This document shows positions 1 through 6,770 of a stretch of DNA of 13,457 nt, piece by piece; position 1 is the first letter of the stretch; every line of letters starts with the position of its first letter. Location: contig CAXBDR010000113.1 in the NCBI GenBank assembly GCA_963974265.1, positions 1-13,457 on the forward strand, written 5' to 3'. The notes under the pieces are model-generated. The model was not told the origin of the DNA and did no database searches. It worked only from the letters and a program-made list of their open reading frames with translations. The stretch is from CAISIP01 sp963974265. Lineage in GTDB: Bacteria > Pseudomonadota > Gammaproteobacteria > Burkholderiales > Burkholderiaceae_C. Both the position numbers and the translations under genes were made by a program.

Positions 1-711
1 GCCGTCGAGGCCGCCGGCCGCACGCTGATGGTGCACGAGAACTTCCGCTGGCAGACGCCGATCCAGGCCGTGCGCCATGCCCTGGACGCGGGATCGATCG
101 GGGAGCCGTTCTGGGCCCGCGTGAGCTTTCGCTCTGCGTTCGACGTGTTCTCCGGCCAGCCCTACCTGGCCACCGGCGAGCGCTTCATCCTGCAGGACCT
201 GGGCATCCACATCATCGATATCGCACGTTTCCTGTTCGGTGAGGTCGAGACGCTCAGTGCCAGCACCCGGCGCGTCAACCCGAAGATCCGCGGCGAGGAC
301 GTGGCCACGCTGATGATGCGCCACGACAGCGGCCTCACCAGCATCGTCGACTGCAGCTATGCCACGGTGCTGGAGCGGGAGCTGTTTCCCCAGACGCTGG
401 TGGAGATCGATGGCGCCGAGGGCACGATCCGACTGGGCGCCGACTACGCGCTGACGATCTCGCGCCGCGGCGTGGATCCGGTCCGGCGTGACTTTGCGCC
501 GCCCCTGCATGCCTGGGCCCAGCGCCCGTGGCACAACATCCAGGACAGCGTCCTCAATATCCAGCGACACTGGCTCGAGTGCCTGGCCCTGGGCCAGACG
601 CCCCAGACGTCGGGTGCCGACAATCTGCGTACGCTGCAACTGGTGGAGGCAGCCTACGAATCCGCCGCGCGCCAGCAATGCACGCTGGAGATCGGAAAGG
701 AGCGACTCTGA
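1..711 (+). CDS. Gfo/Idh/MocA-family sugar dehydrogenase, 3' part (candidate D-apiose dehydrogenase)
   Basis: The reading frame is open from the first base, so the gene starts upstream; 236 C-terminal residues are present and the NAD(P)-binding Rossmann half is mostly missing. What remains begins just after where the family's EKP segment should lie. It carries the catalytic DxGxHxxD motif as DLGIHIID at visible residues 66-73, followed by the usual alpha/beta substrate domain with an EGTIRLG-like strand near residue 140. Members oxidise sugars or polyols with NAD(P)+ in the cytoplasm. The downstream genes match the D-apiose/D-apionate pathway, whose first enzyme, ApsD, is a Gfo/Idh/MocA protein forming D-apionolactone, so that role is inferred from context. 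The stop codon overlaps the next start (TGATG), indicating translational coupling. An inositol or other aldose dehydrogenase remains possible. Family assignment is firm; the substrate is not. Confidence 0.85.
   Translation, partial: AVEAAGRTLMVHENFRWQTPIQAVRHALDAGSIGEPFWARVSFRSAFDVFSGQPYLATGERFILQDLGIHIIDIARFLFGEVETLSASTRRVNPKIRGEDVATLMMRHDSGLTSIVDCSYATVLERELFPQTLVEIDGAEGTIRLGADYALTISRRGVDPVRRDFAPPLHAWAQRPWHNIQDSVLNIQRHWLECLALGQTPQTSGADNLRTLQLVEAAYESAARQQCTLEIGKERL
696..702 (+). promoter_or_regulatory. Ribosome binding site of the mutarotase gene
   Basis: AAAGGAG lies 8 bases before the ATG at 711 and inside the 3' end of the dehydrogenase gene. It decides the mutarotase start over earlier start codons in the same open frame. 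Confidence 0.8.
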
Positions 712-1160
712 TGCTCAAGACACTGCCGCCTTTCATGTCGGCCGATCTGCTGTGGGTGCTGGCGGCCATGGGCCATGGCGACCAGCTGGCACTCGTCGAT
801 CGCAATTACCCGGCCCATACCACGGCCATCGGAACGCGCAGCGGCAAGCTGGTGCAGTTGCAAGGGACGGACGTGACAACCGCCCTGCGAGGCATTGTGC
901 AGTTGCTGCCCCTGGACAGCTTCATCGCTTCGCCGCTCGCCCACATGGATCCGGTCGACCAGCCCGGCGTTCGACTGCCGGTGCACCGCGAGGCGCTGGC
1001 CATCTGCGAAGCCGCCGAGGGCCGACAGGTCGGCATGGAGGTGATCGGGCGACTTGCGTTCTATGCGGCAGCCCGCGATGCGTTCGCGCTGGTGCATACC
1101 ACCGAGGACCGACCTTACGGCTGCTTTCTGTTGACGAAAGGTGTTGTCTTTGCCGATTGA
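711..1160 (+). CDS. FucU/RbsD-family sugar mutarotase
   Basis: This 149-residue protein matches the FucU (L-fucose mutarotase) branch of the RbsD/FucU family in length and motifs. It opens with the MLKT-type N-terminus and has MGHGD with the conserved His22, then Asp30 and a YPAH segment at 33-36. Further conserved parts are the LAFYAAARDAFALV segment and the C-terminal PYGCFLLTKG with Tyr136. These enzymes interconvert sugar anomers or ring forms and act as cytoplasmic ring-shaped oligomers. The ATG at 711 is chosen because it overlaps the previous stop by one base, has an AAAGGAG Shine-Dalgarno sequence 8 bases upstream (696-702), and gives the family N-terminus; the same frame is open further upstream inside the preceding gene. 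Next to an apiose-type pathway, it may supply the anomer used by the dehydrogenase, but that substrate is inferred. L-fucose or another aldose is possible. Confidence 0.88.
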   Translation: MLKTLPPFMSADLLWVLAAMGHGDQLALVDRNYPAHTTAIGTRSGKLVQLQGTDVTTALRGIVQLLPLDSFIASPLAHMDPVDQPGVRLPVHREALAICEAAEGRQVGMEVIGRLAFYAAARDAFALVHTTEDRPYGCFLLTKGVVFAD

Positions 1161-1176
1161 TATCATGGTCCGGACC
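1158..1176. promoter_or_regulatory. Perfect 10-bp palindrome, candidate operator of the GntR regulator
   Basis: GGTCCGGACC at 1167-1176 is a perfect palindrome, flanked as ATGGTCCGGACCCA. A second short palindrome, TGATATCA, lies immediately before it at 1158-1165. FadR-subfamily GntR regulators often bind dyads of the TGGT...ACCA kind, and the site lies 39 bases upstream of the regulator's preferred start, so it could be an autoregulatory operator. This is inference from position and symmetry; no second copy was found in the intergenic regions of the cluster. Confidence 0.4.
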
Positions 1177-1197
1177 CAGGATCCGCCGGGTTTTTTT
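1167..1197 (+). terminator. Possible weak intrinsic terminator after the mutarotase gene
   Basis: Seven T residues (1191-1197) directly follow a GC-rich segment that can fold either as CCGG(1170-1173)/CCGG(1186-1189) or as ACCC(1174-1177)/GGGT(1188-1191). Both stems are short, so the hairpin is weak. It sits just past the mutarotase stop codon and before the regulator start, the expected place to end or attenuate the upstream transcript. It overlaps the palindrome described separately, so the same bases may serve as operator and terminator. Confidence 0.35.
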
Positions 1198-1201
1198 GTG
1201 C

Positions 1202-1205
1202 AGGA
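1202..1205 (+). promoter_or_regulatory. Ribosome binding site of the GntR regulator gene
   Basis: AGGA at 1202-1205 ends 10 bases before the ATG at 1216. It supports that start over the GTG at 1141 and the ATG at 1165, which would place coding sequence across the T7 run and palindrome. Confidence 0.5.
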
Positions 1206-1215
1206 ATACACGATC

Positions 1216-1926
1216 ATGGCATCTGACCCCATCCAGCGGCGCAAGCTCTATCAGGAGGTGCAGGATCGGCTGCTGGCGCGGATCCGCAGTGGCGAAATTC
1301 CGGCCGGGGAGCAGCTACCGTCCGAGCGCGAGTTGATGGATGCATACAGCGTCGGGCGACCCGCCGTACGCGAGGCGCTGCAGGCGCTGAGTCGTTCGGG
1401 CATCGTCACCATCCATCATGGCGAGCGCGCGCGCGTGGCCGTGCCCACGGCGGAGTCGCTGGTGGCCCAGATCACCAGCGGCGCGCAGCATCTGCTGCGA
1501 TCGGACCCGGCCGCGATCGAACACCTCAAGGAGGTGCGCGTGTTCCTGGAGGCCGGCATGGCCCGGCTGGCCGCCCGCCACGCCGATGCCGCCAGCGTGC
1601 ACCTGTTGCGCCAGTGCCTGGAGACACAACAGCGCAAGACCGGGGACGCACAGGAGTTCGTCGGGGCCGACATGGGTTTCCATGCGCAGATCGCCGCGAT
1701 GAGCGGCAATCCGATCTTTCCGGTGATCCTGTCCGCCATGCTCAAGTGGCTGGGCGAGTATTACCAGTCACTGGTGCGCGCACCGGGTGCGGAGTCCCTG
1801 ACGCTGGCCGAGCACAACCGCATCGTCGACGCCATCGAGGCCCATGACGAAGCCGGGGCGGAGCAGGCGATGCGCGAGCATCTGACCCGGGCCAATACCC
1901 TGTACAAGAGCCTGGTGCGCAGCTGA
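1216..1926 (+). CDS. NanR-like GntR/FadR-family transcriptional regulator
   Basis: From the ATG at 1216 this gives 236 residues, the usual size of a FadR-subfamily GntR repressor. The winged helix-turn-helix covers about residues 9-77, with KLYQEV, the GEQLPSERELM segment, VGRPAVREALQAL and the wing HHGERARV, all close to the NanR type. The FCD effector domain covers about 90-225 and keeps the metal/ligand residues of the family: the D...H of DMGFHAQIAAMSGN, the His of AEHNRIVDAI and the His of MREHL. Such proteins bind short palindromes and are released by a pathway acid or sugar. Lying inside the cluster, it most likely represses it in response to an apiose-pathway intermediate, but the effector is unknown. 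The stop is 28 bases before apnL, so the two are probably co-transcribed. Alternative starts are GTG 1141 and ATG 1165. Confidence 0.88.
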   Translation: MASDPIQRRKLYQEVQDRLLARIRSGEIPAGEQLPSERELMDAYSVGRPAVREALQALSRSGIVTIHHGERARVAVPTAESLVAQITSGAQHLLRSDPAAIEHLKEVRVFLEAGMARLAARHADAASVHLLRQCLETQQRKTGDAQEFVGADMGFHAQIAAMSGNPIFPVILSAMLKWLGEYYQSLVRAPGAESLTLAEHNRIVDAIEAHDEAGAEQAMREHLTRANTLYKSLVRS

Positions 1927-1954
1927 GGCCGCAGGCAGGATCCTTGCTCGTTCC

Positions 1955-3961
1955 ATGTGTCCGACCGCAACCCCGGATGTCCGTACACAGGCTGATGCAC
2001 AGGCCGACGTGCGGGCGTTGCGAACCTTCGGAACGACGCAGCCCGTCGGTGTCGCGCGGCTGCTGCAGGCCGGGCCCTTGTCCTGTCGCCTGGAGGACGG
2101 CGGCCTGCGCGCCATATGCTGGCATGGCGAGGAGGTGTTACGGGCGATCGCCTATCTGTTTCGCGATGAAGACTGGGGTACGCCAGCGCCGGTGATCCGC
2201 CATCGCGAGACGGCGCAGCCGGCGTCGGGATTTGCCCTGGCCTTCGACCTCCAGTGGACACTGCCCCAAGGCGTCTTGCGCGCTCTGGCACGGATCGATG
2301 GCGATGCCGGTGGCGTGCTGTCATTCAAGGTGGACGCCACGGCCGATGTGCCGCTGTTGACCAACCGCTGCGGTTTTGTCGTGTTGCATGCGGCGGACGT
2401 GGCGGGTTGTGCGCTGCGGGTCGAGCATGTCGATGGCGCCATTGACGACGCGTGTTTTCCGCAGCTGATCAGTCCCTCGCAGGTGGCCTTCGGCATTCGA
2501 GGCCTCACGCATGTCGCGCGCTCCGGGTTGGAGGTCGAATGCAGGTTGCAGGCCGAGCTGCCGCATGATCCGCAAGGCAAGTTCGAGATGGAGGACCAGC
2601 GCAACTGGTCCGACGCGTCCTTCAAGACCTATGTGGCGTCGCTGCTCGACCCTTGGCCCTACACACTGCCGGCCGGCCGGACGCTGGCCCAGCAGGTCAC
2701 CGTCACGGTGCGGCAGGGCGACGCGCGGCCATCGGGCGGCCGCGCCGTTGCCGCGGATGCGCCGGTGCAGGTCGGCGAGCCGACCGGCATCCGGATGCCG
2801 CCGATCGGCCTGGGCGTTCCACTGGATGTGTCGGACATCACGGATCCGGAATGGGCCAGTGTGATGGCGCTGCGGCCGGCCTGGCTGCAGGCCGAGGTCG
2901 TGGCAGGCGACGAACGCGCCGCGAATCGGCAATTGCAGGCCATCGTTCGGCTGGCCCGCGCCTGCGGCGCCGCGGTGCAGCTCGATGTGCTGTGTCCGCC
3001 GCGCCACGACGCACAGGCGCTGGCCGCCCGTCTGGCGCAGCAATGTCGCTCCGCCCATTTCGTGCCGCAGGCGGTGCGGGCCTGTCCCGAGGTGTACCTG
3101 AAGAGTTACCAGCCCGGCGCACAATGGCCGCAGTCGGCCAGCCTGGAGTCGTACGCACATGCCTTCGCCCAGGCCTTTCCCGACAGCCGCATCGGCGGCG
3201 GCATGTTGACCTATTTCACCGAACTCAATCGCAAGCGGCAGTCCGCGGAACATATTCGGTTCATCGGCCATTCCACTTGTCCGCTGGTGCATGCCGCCGA
3301 TGACCGCTCGGTGATGCAGACGCTCGAGTCGCTGCCGCACATCGCGCGCAGCGTACGCGCGATCTGGCCGGGGCAGGGCTACCGGCTCGGCCCGATCACG
3401 CTGGGCATGCGTCGCAATCCCTACGGGCAGTCGACCATGGCCAACCCGCGGCACGAACGCCTGGCGATGGCTACCGACGATCCCCGCCACCAGGGCACGT
3501 TCGCCGCCGCGTGGATGACCGGTTATGCCGCTGCGGTGGTCGCCGAAGACCTGGAACTGCTGACGCTGAACCATTCGCATGGCGTCCAGGGACCGATGCT
3601 GCGCGCCGACCTGGCAGACCCGCGCGCGCCGGCCTGCGTGCCGGTGTGGCGCGTGCAGGCCGTGCTCCGGGATGCGGGCGGCAGTGCCGTGCACGCCGTT
3701 CGCGGGCTGCCCGCGGATGCGCGTGGCCTGGCCTGGAGCACCGACGCGGGCACGACCTGCCTGCTGCTGGCCAACCTCGGCGAGATGCCGCTGCGCCTGC
3801 GCCTGCGGGGGAACTGGACGGGCAGCGACCTGTCCCGGCCTTGCGCCGCGGCCGCCCTGCGCACGCCGGGCCCGACCGTGACGCCCGACCCCGTGGCCGG
3901 GTGCCCGGGCATAGGCGAACTGCCGCTGGCGGCCTGCCAGGTGGTCGTGCTGCAGGCCTGA
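1955..3961 (+). CDS. apnL: D-apionate lactonase (ApnL-like three-domain protein)
   Basis: This 668-residue protein shows the layout of the D-apionate lactonase family: an N-terminal beta-sandwich (about 40-265), a TIM-barrel-like centre (about 275-600) and a small C-terminal beta domain (about 600-668). Recognisable family segments are LEDGGLRAICWHGEEVLRAI near the N-terminus, GGGMLTYFTELNRKR near residue 418, HAADDRSVMQTLESL near 445 and the IGPITLGMRRNPYG stretch near 485. No signal peptide is seen, so it should be cytoplasmic. ApnL hydrolyses the lactone formed from D-apiose to D-apionate. The match is from memory of the family, not an alignment. Its position directly before a RuBisCO-like protein and a DUF1537 kinase is the expected pathway context. 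The Shine-Dalgarno signal is weak (AGGA 14 bases upstream), so the first residues are uncertain. A related lactonase with another substrate cannot be excluded. Confidence 0.82.
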   Translation: MCPTATPDVRTQADAQADVRALRTFGTTQPVGVARLLQAGPLSCRLEDGGLRAICWHGEEVLRAIAYLFRDEDWGTPAPVIRHRETAQPASGFALAFDLQWTLPQGVLRALARIDGDAGGVLSFKVDATADVPLLTNRCGFVVLHAADVAGCALRVEHVDGAIDDACFPQLISPSQVAFGIRGLTHVARSGLEVECRLQAELPHDPQGKFEMEDQRNWSDASFKTYVASLLDPWPYTLPAGRTLAQQVTVTVRQGDARPSGGRAVAADAPVQVGEPTGIRMPPIGLGVPLDVSDITDPEWASVMALRPAWLQAEVVAGDERAANRQLQAIVRLARACGAAVQLDVLCPPRHDAQALAARLAQQCRSAHFVPQAVRACPEVYLKSYQPGAQWPQSASLESYAHAFAQAFPDSRIGGGMLTYFTELNRKRQSAEHIRFIGHSTCPLVHAADDRSVMQTLESLPHIARSVRAIWPGQGYRLGPITLGMRRNPYGQSTMANPRHERLAMATDDPRHQGTFAAAWMTGYAAAVVAEDLELLTLNHSHGVQGPMLRADLADPRAPACVPVWRVQAVLRDAGGSAVHAVRGLPADARGLAWSTDAGTTCLLLANLGEMPLRLRLRGNWTGSDLSRPCAAAALRTPGPTVTPDPVAGCPGIGELPLAACQVVVLQA

Positions 3962-4008
3962 CCGGATCGACACCTTCCCACCTGTTCTTTTTTGCCCTCA
4001 CTGGTCTG

Positions 4009-5325
4009 ATGACGATGTCAACACAGCAACCCGCGATGTCGCCGGCCCTTGCCGCGGACGGTCGCATTCGCGCACGCTACTGGGTCGAGACGCCGTTCCC
4101 GCTGGAAGCCGCGGTCGACGTGCTGGCCGGCGAGCAATCCTGCGGCACCTTCACCCGGCTGCCGGGCGAAACCGACGAACTGCGCAAGGCGTCCGGCGCG
4201 GTTGTCGAACGCATCGCGCGGCTGGACACCAGCGACCATCCGTCGCTGCCGATGCGCCCGTTGCCGGCACATCTGCGCAACGCAGCGGTGTACCAGCGTG
4301 CCGAAGTCGATGTGTCCTGGCCGATCGCCAACCTGGGGCCATCCCTGCCGAACCTGCATGCCACCGTGGCGGGCAATCTGTTCGAACTCAAGGAGTTCTC
4401 CGGGCTGCGCCTGCTGGATCTGCAATTGCCCGATGCATTCGCCCAGGCCTACCCGGGGCCGCAGTTCGGCATCCAGGGCACGCGCGACCTGCTCGGCATC
4501 CGGGGACGACCGCTGATCGGAACCATCATCAAGCCCAGCGTCGGGCTGAGTCCGCAGGCAACCGCGGCGCTGGTCCGGCAGTTGGTGGACGCGGGCATCG
4601 ACTTCATCAAGGACGATGAATTGCAGGGCAACGGTTCCCACAACCCCTTGCAGGCGCGGGTGGACGCGGTGATGCCGGTGTTGCGTGCGCATGCCGAACG
4701 CACCGGGCACCGGGTGATGTATGCGTTCAACATCACCGACGAGCTGGATGTGATGCGTGCCAACCACGACTACGTGCTGGCCGCCGGCGGCAATTGCATC
4801 ATGGTCACAGTGGGCTGCGTGGGCCTGACTGGCCTGGCCTGGTTGCGCCGGCACAGCCAGTTGCCGATCCACGGGCATCGGGCCGGCTGGGGCATGCTCA
4901 GCCGTTCGCCGGCCGTGGGCATGGACTTCGGCGCGTACCAGCAGTTCTGGCGACTGGCCGGCGTCGATCATCTGCATGTGAACGGCTTGCGCAACAAGTT
5001 CAGCGAACCCGACGCTTCCGTCGTCCGTTCGGCCAGGCGCTGTGTCACGCCGATGTTCGCGCCTCCGACCCGGGGCTGCGAAGTCATGCCGGTGTTTTCG
5101 TCGGGCCAGACCGCCGAGCAGGTGGCCGACACCTACCGTGCGGTGGGCAGCACCGACCTCATCTATTGCTGCGGCGGCGGCATCATGGCGCATCCCGGCG
5201 GTGTGCCGGGCGGCGTGCAAAGCCTGCGCGAAGCCTGGGAGGCCGCCGTGCAAGGCATCGACCTGGACGATTACGCTGCCAGCCATCCGGCACTGGCCCA
5301 GGCCATCGCGGCGTTCAGACAATAA
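4009..5325 (+). CDS. RuBisCO-like protein, 3-oxo-isoapionate-4-phosphate decarboxylase or transcarboxylase/hydrolase type
   Basis: This 438-residue protein is a form IV RuBisCO-like protein. Counting from the ATG at 4009, it keeps Asn123 (GNLFELKE), Lys175 (TIIKPSVGLS), and the metal-site Lys201-Asp202-Asp203-Glu204 (FIKDDE), in which Lys201 is the residue carbamylated in RuBisCO. It also keeps His290-Arg291 (HGHRA), HLH at 321-323, a loop-6 lysine at 330 (NGLRNKF) and the phosphate-binding GGG at 389-391. RuBisCO's Lys177 is Ser here and Trp66 is Phe48, so CO2 fixation on ribulose bisphosphate is not expected. With ApnL and a DUF1537 kinase as neighbours, it should act on 3-oxo-isoapionate 4-phosphate. 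OiaX would decarboxylate it to L-erythrulose 1-phosphate; OiaT would split it to 3-phosphoglycerate and glycolate. I cannot separate these by eye. An alternative start is ATG 4015. Earlier in-frame starts lie inside apnL and are unlikely. Confidence 0.87.
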   Translation: MTMSTQQPAMSPALAADGRIRARYWVETPFPLEAAVDVLAGEQSCGTFTRLPGETDELRKASGAVVERIARLDTSDHPSLPMRPLPAHLRNAAVYQRAEVDVSWPIANLGPSLPNLHATVAGNLFELKEFSGLRLLDLQLPDAFAQAYPGPQFGIQGTRDLLGIRGRPLIGTIIKPSVGLSPQATAALVRQLVDAGIDFIKDDELQGNGSHNPLQARVDAVMPVLRAHAERTGHRVMYAFNITDELDVMRANHDYVLAAGGNCIMVTVGCVGLTGLAWLRRHSQLPIHGHRAGWGMLSRSPAVGMDFGAYQQFWRLAGVDHLHVNGLRNKFSEPDASVVRSARRCVTPMFAPPTRGCEVMPVFSSGQTAEQVADTYRAVGSTDLIYCCGGGIMAHPGGVPGGVQSLREAWEAAVQGIDLDDYAASHPALAQAIAAFRQ

Positions 5326-5337
5326 CAGCCAAACGTC

Positions 5338-6690
5338 ATGGACCGACTGCTGCTGAGCTTTTACGGCGACGACCTCACCGGCTCCACGGATGCGATGGAG
5401 GCGCTCACGCTGTCCGGCGTGCGCACGGCCTTGTTCCTGGACCCGGCCACGCCGGAGCAACTCGCCCGATTGGGTCGACTCGGGCCCTTGCAGGCGATCG
5501 GCCTGGCCGGTACCAGCCGCAGCGAGAGCCCCGCATGGATGGATGCGCACCTGCCGGCGGCGTTCGACTGGCTCAAGACACTGGCCGCGGATGTATGCCA
5601 CTACAAGGTGTGCTCGACCTTCGACAGCGCACCCGGGGTCGGCAGTATCGGGCGCGCGTTGGAGATCGGCGCGCGCGTCTTCGCGCAGGACTGTGTCCCC
5701 ATCGTCGTGGGTGTTCCGCAATTGCGCCGGTACACCTTGTTCGGAAATCACTTTGCCGCGATGAACGGCATCACCTACCGGCTCGATCGCCACCCGGTCA
5801 TGAGCCGCCACCCGGTCACGCCCATGCACGAGGCCGATCTTCGGCTGCACCTGGCCGGGCAGACGGATGTGCCGGTGGACCTGGTTGACTGGCTCAGCCT
5901 GAATGGCGCGGACGTCGACGCCGCCACCGACCGGGCGTTGAAGCCGGCTGAAAAAGGTGGCCCGCGCGCCGTGTTGTTCGACCTGCCGGACCTGGCCACT
6001 CAGCGGCGCGTTGGGCACCAGCTCTGGCGACAGACGCGCGCGGGCCGAAGCCTGTTCACGGTTGGTTCCTCCGGCGTCGAATATGCGCTGGTTCCGGAAT
6101 GGGCGGCGCAGGGACTGATCGAGGGCGCTGCGACGTCCAATTCGTCGGTCGATGCGGTGCCACAGATCGCCGTCGTCTCGGGCAGTTGCTCCGAGATTAC
6201 TGCCCAGCAGATCCGCACAGCGGGCGAACAGGGATTTGCATTGATCGCGGTCGACGCGGCGCTGTTGTCATCGCACGGCGGCGGTGATGCCGAGCAGTTG
6301 CGTGTGATGGCATTGGCACGCGACGCGCTGGACCAGGGTCGCAGTGTCATCGTTTACAGCGCCTTGGGGCCGGACAGCATGGCCGCCCAGCGCGCCGACC
6401 AGGAGCCGCATGCCATCGGCCGGCGGCTGGGGGGCTTGTTGCGTGACATGGTCGAGCACAGGAAATTGCGGCGTGTAGTCGTTGCCGGCGGAGACACCTC
6501 CAGCCACGCGCTGCGTGAACTGCACGTGCATGCGTTGACGGTGGCGATGGCGCTGCCACTGACGCCCGGTTCACCGCTGTGCACGGCGCACAGCGACGTT
6601 GCGGCCTTCGACGGACTCCAGGTGGCGCTCAAGGGAGGGCAAATCGGAACACCCGACTACTTTGTCGCAATTCGGGACGGCATTCGCTGA
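5338..6690 (+). CDS. oiaK: DUF1537-family sugar-acid kinase, candidate 3-oxo-isoapionate kinase
   Basis: This 450-residue protein is a complete DUF1537 (four-carbon acid sugar kinase) member with both domains. The N-terminal substrate domain has the GDDLTGSTD motif at 10-18 and CSTFDSAPGVGSIGRA from residue 92. The C-terminal nucleotide domain has SGSCSEITAQQ, VAGGDTSS at 382-389 and the KGGQIG loop at 432-437 followed by DYF. These kinases use ATP to phosphorylate sugar acids or keto-acids in the cytoplasm. Only 12 bases separate it from the RuBisCO-like gene, so they are almost certainly co-transcribed. The pairing points to OiaK, which phosphorylates 3-oxo-isoapionate to the 4-phosphate used by OiaX or OiaT. 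The enzyme family is certain; the substrate comes from context. No clear Shine-Dalgarno precedes the start. This is the last gene of the cluster before mobile-element debris. Confidence 0.83.
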   Translation: MDRLLLSFYGDDLTGSTDAMEALTLSGVRTALFLDPATPEQLARLGRLGPLQAIGLAGTSRSESPAWMDAHLPAAFDWLKTLAADVCHYKVCSTFDSAPGVGSIGRALEIGARVFAQDCVPIVVGVPQLRRYTLFGNHFAAMNGITYRLDRHPVMSRHPVTPMHEADLRLHLAGQTDVPVDLVDWLSLNGADVDAATDRALKPAEKGGPRAVLFDLPDLATQRRVGHQLWRQTRAGRSLFTVGSSGVEYALVPEWAAQGLIEGAATSNSSVDAVPQIAVVSGSCSEITAQQIRTAGEQGFALIAVDAALLSSHGGGDAEQLRVMALARDALDQGRSVIVYSALGPDSMAAQRADQEPHAIGRRLGGLLRDMVEHRKLRRVVVAGGDTSSHALRELHVHALTVAMALPLTPGSPLCTAHSDVAAFDGLQVALKGGQIGTPDYFVAIRDGIR

Positions 6691-6770
6691 GCGCTTGCCG
6701 ACCACCAAGATGCAAGCAACCAGGATGGCAAGGAAGGGATCACCGGTTGCTCAAGAAAGTCGCCAGCGGG

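Noticed and set aside
1141..1215. An earlier start (GTG 1141 or ATG 1165) for the GntR regulator
   Set aside because: These would translate through the palindrome and T7 run and overlap the mutarotase end; ATG 1216 has a spaced AGGA and gives the normal N-terminus.
2321..3973. A 550-codon minus-strand open frame opposite apnL
   Set aside because: Antisense shadow of a strongly supported gene; no motifs and unnatural residue composition.
3981..3994. The T-rich stretch between apnL and the RuBisCO-like gene as a terminator
   Set aside because: A run of six T residues is present, but no stable hairpin precedes it, and the flanking genes belong to one pathway with only 47 bases between them.
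3511..4008. An N-terminal extension of the RuBisCO-like protein reaching back into apnL
   Set aside because: The extension overlaps apnL out of frame and has shadow composition. Counting from ATG 4009 gives a normal RuBisCO-like length and places Asn123, Lys175 and Lys201 where the family has them.
4009..5325. A true CO2-fixing RuBisCO large subunit
   Set aside because: Lys177 is replaced by Ser, the Trp66 position is Phe, there is no small subunit or phosphoribulokinase nearby, and the neighbours belong to apionate catabolism.
4018..6018. A 666-codon minus-strand open frame opposite the RuBisCO-like and kinase genes
   Set aside because: It spans two well-supported plus-strand genes and their junction and has the composition of an antisense shadow with no recognisable domain.
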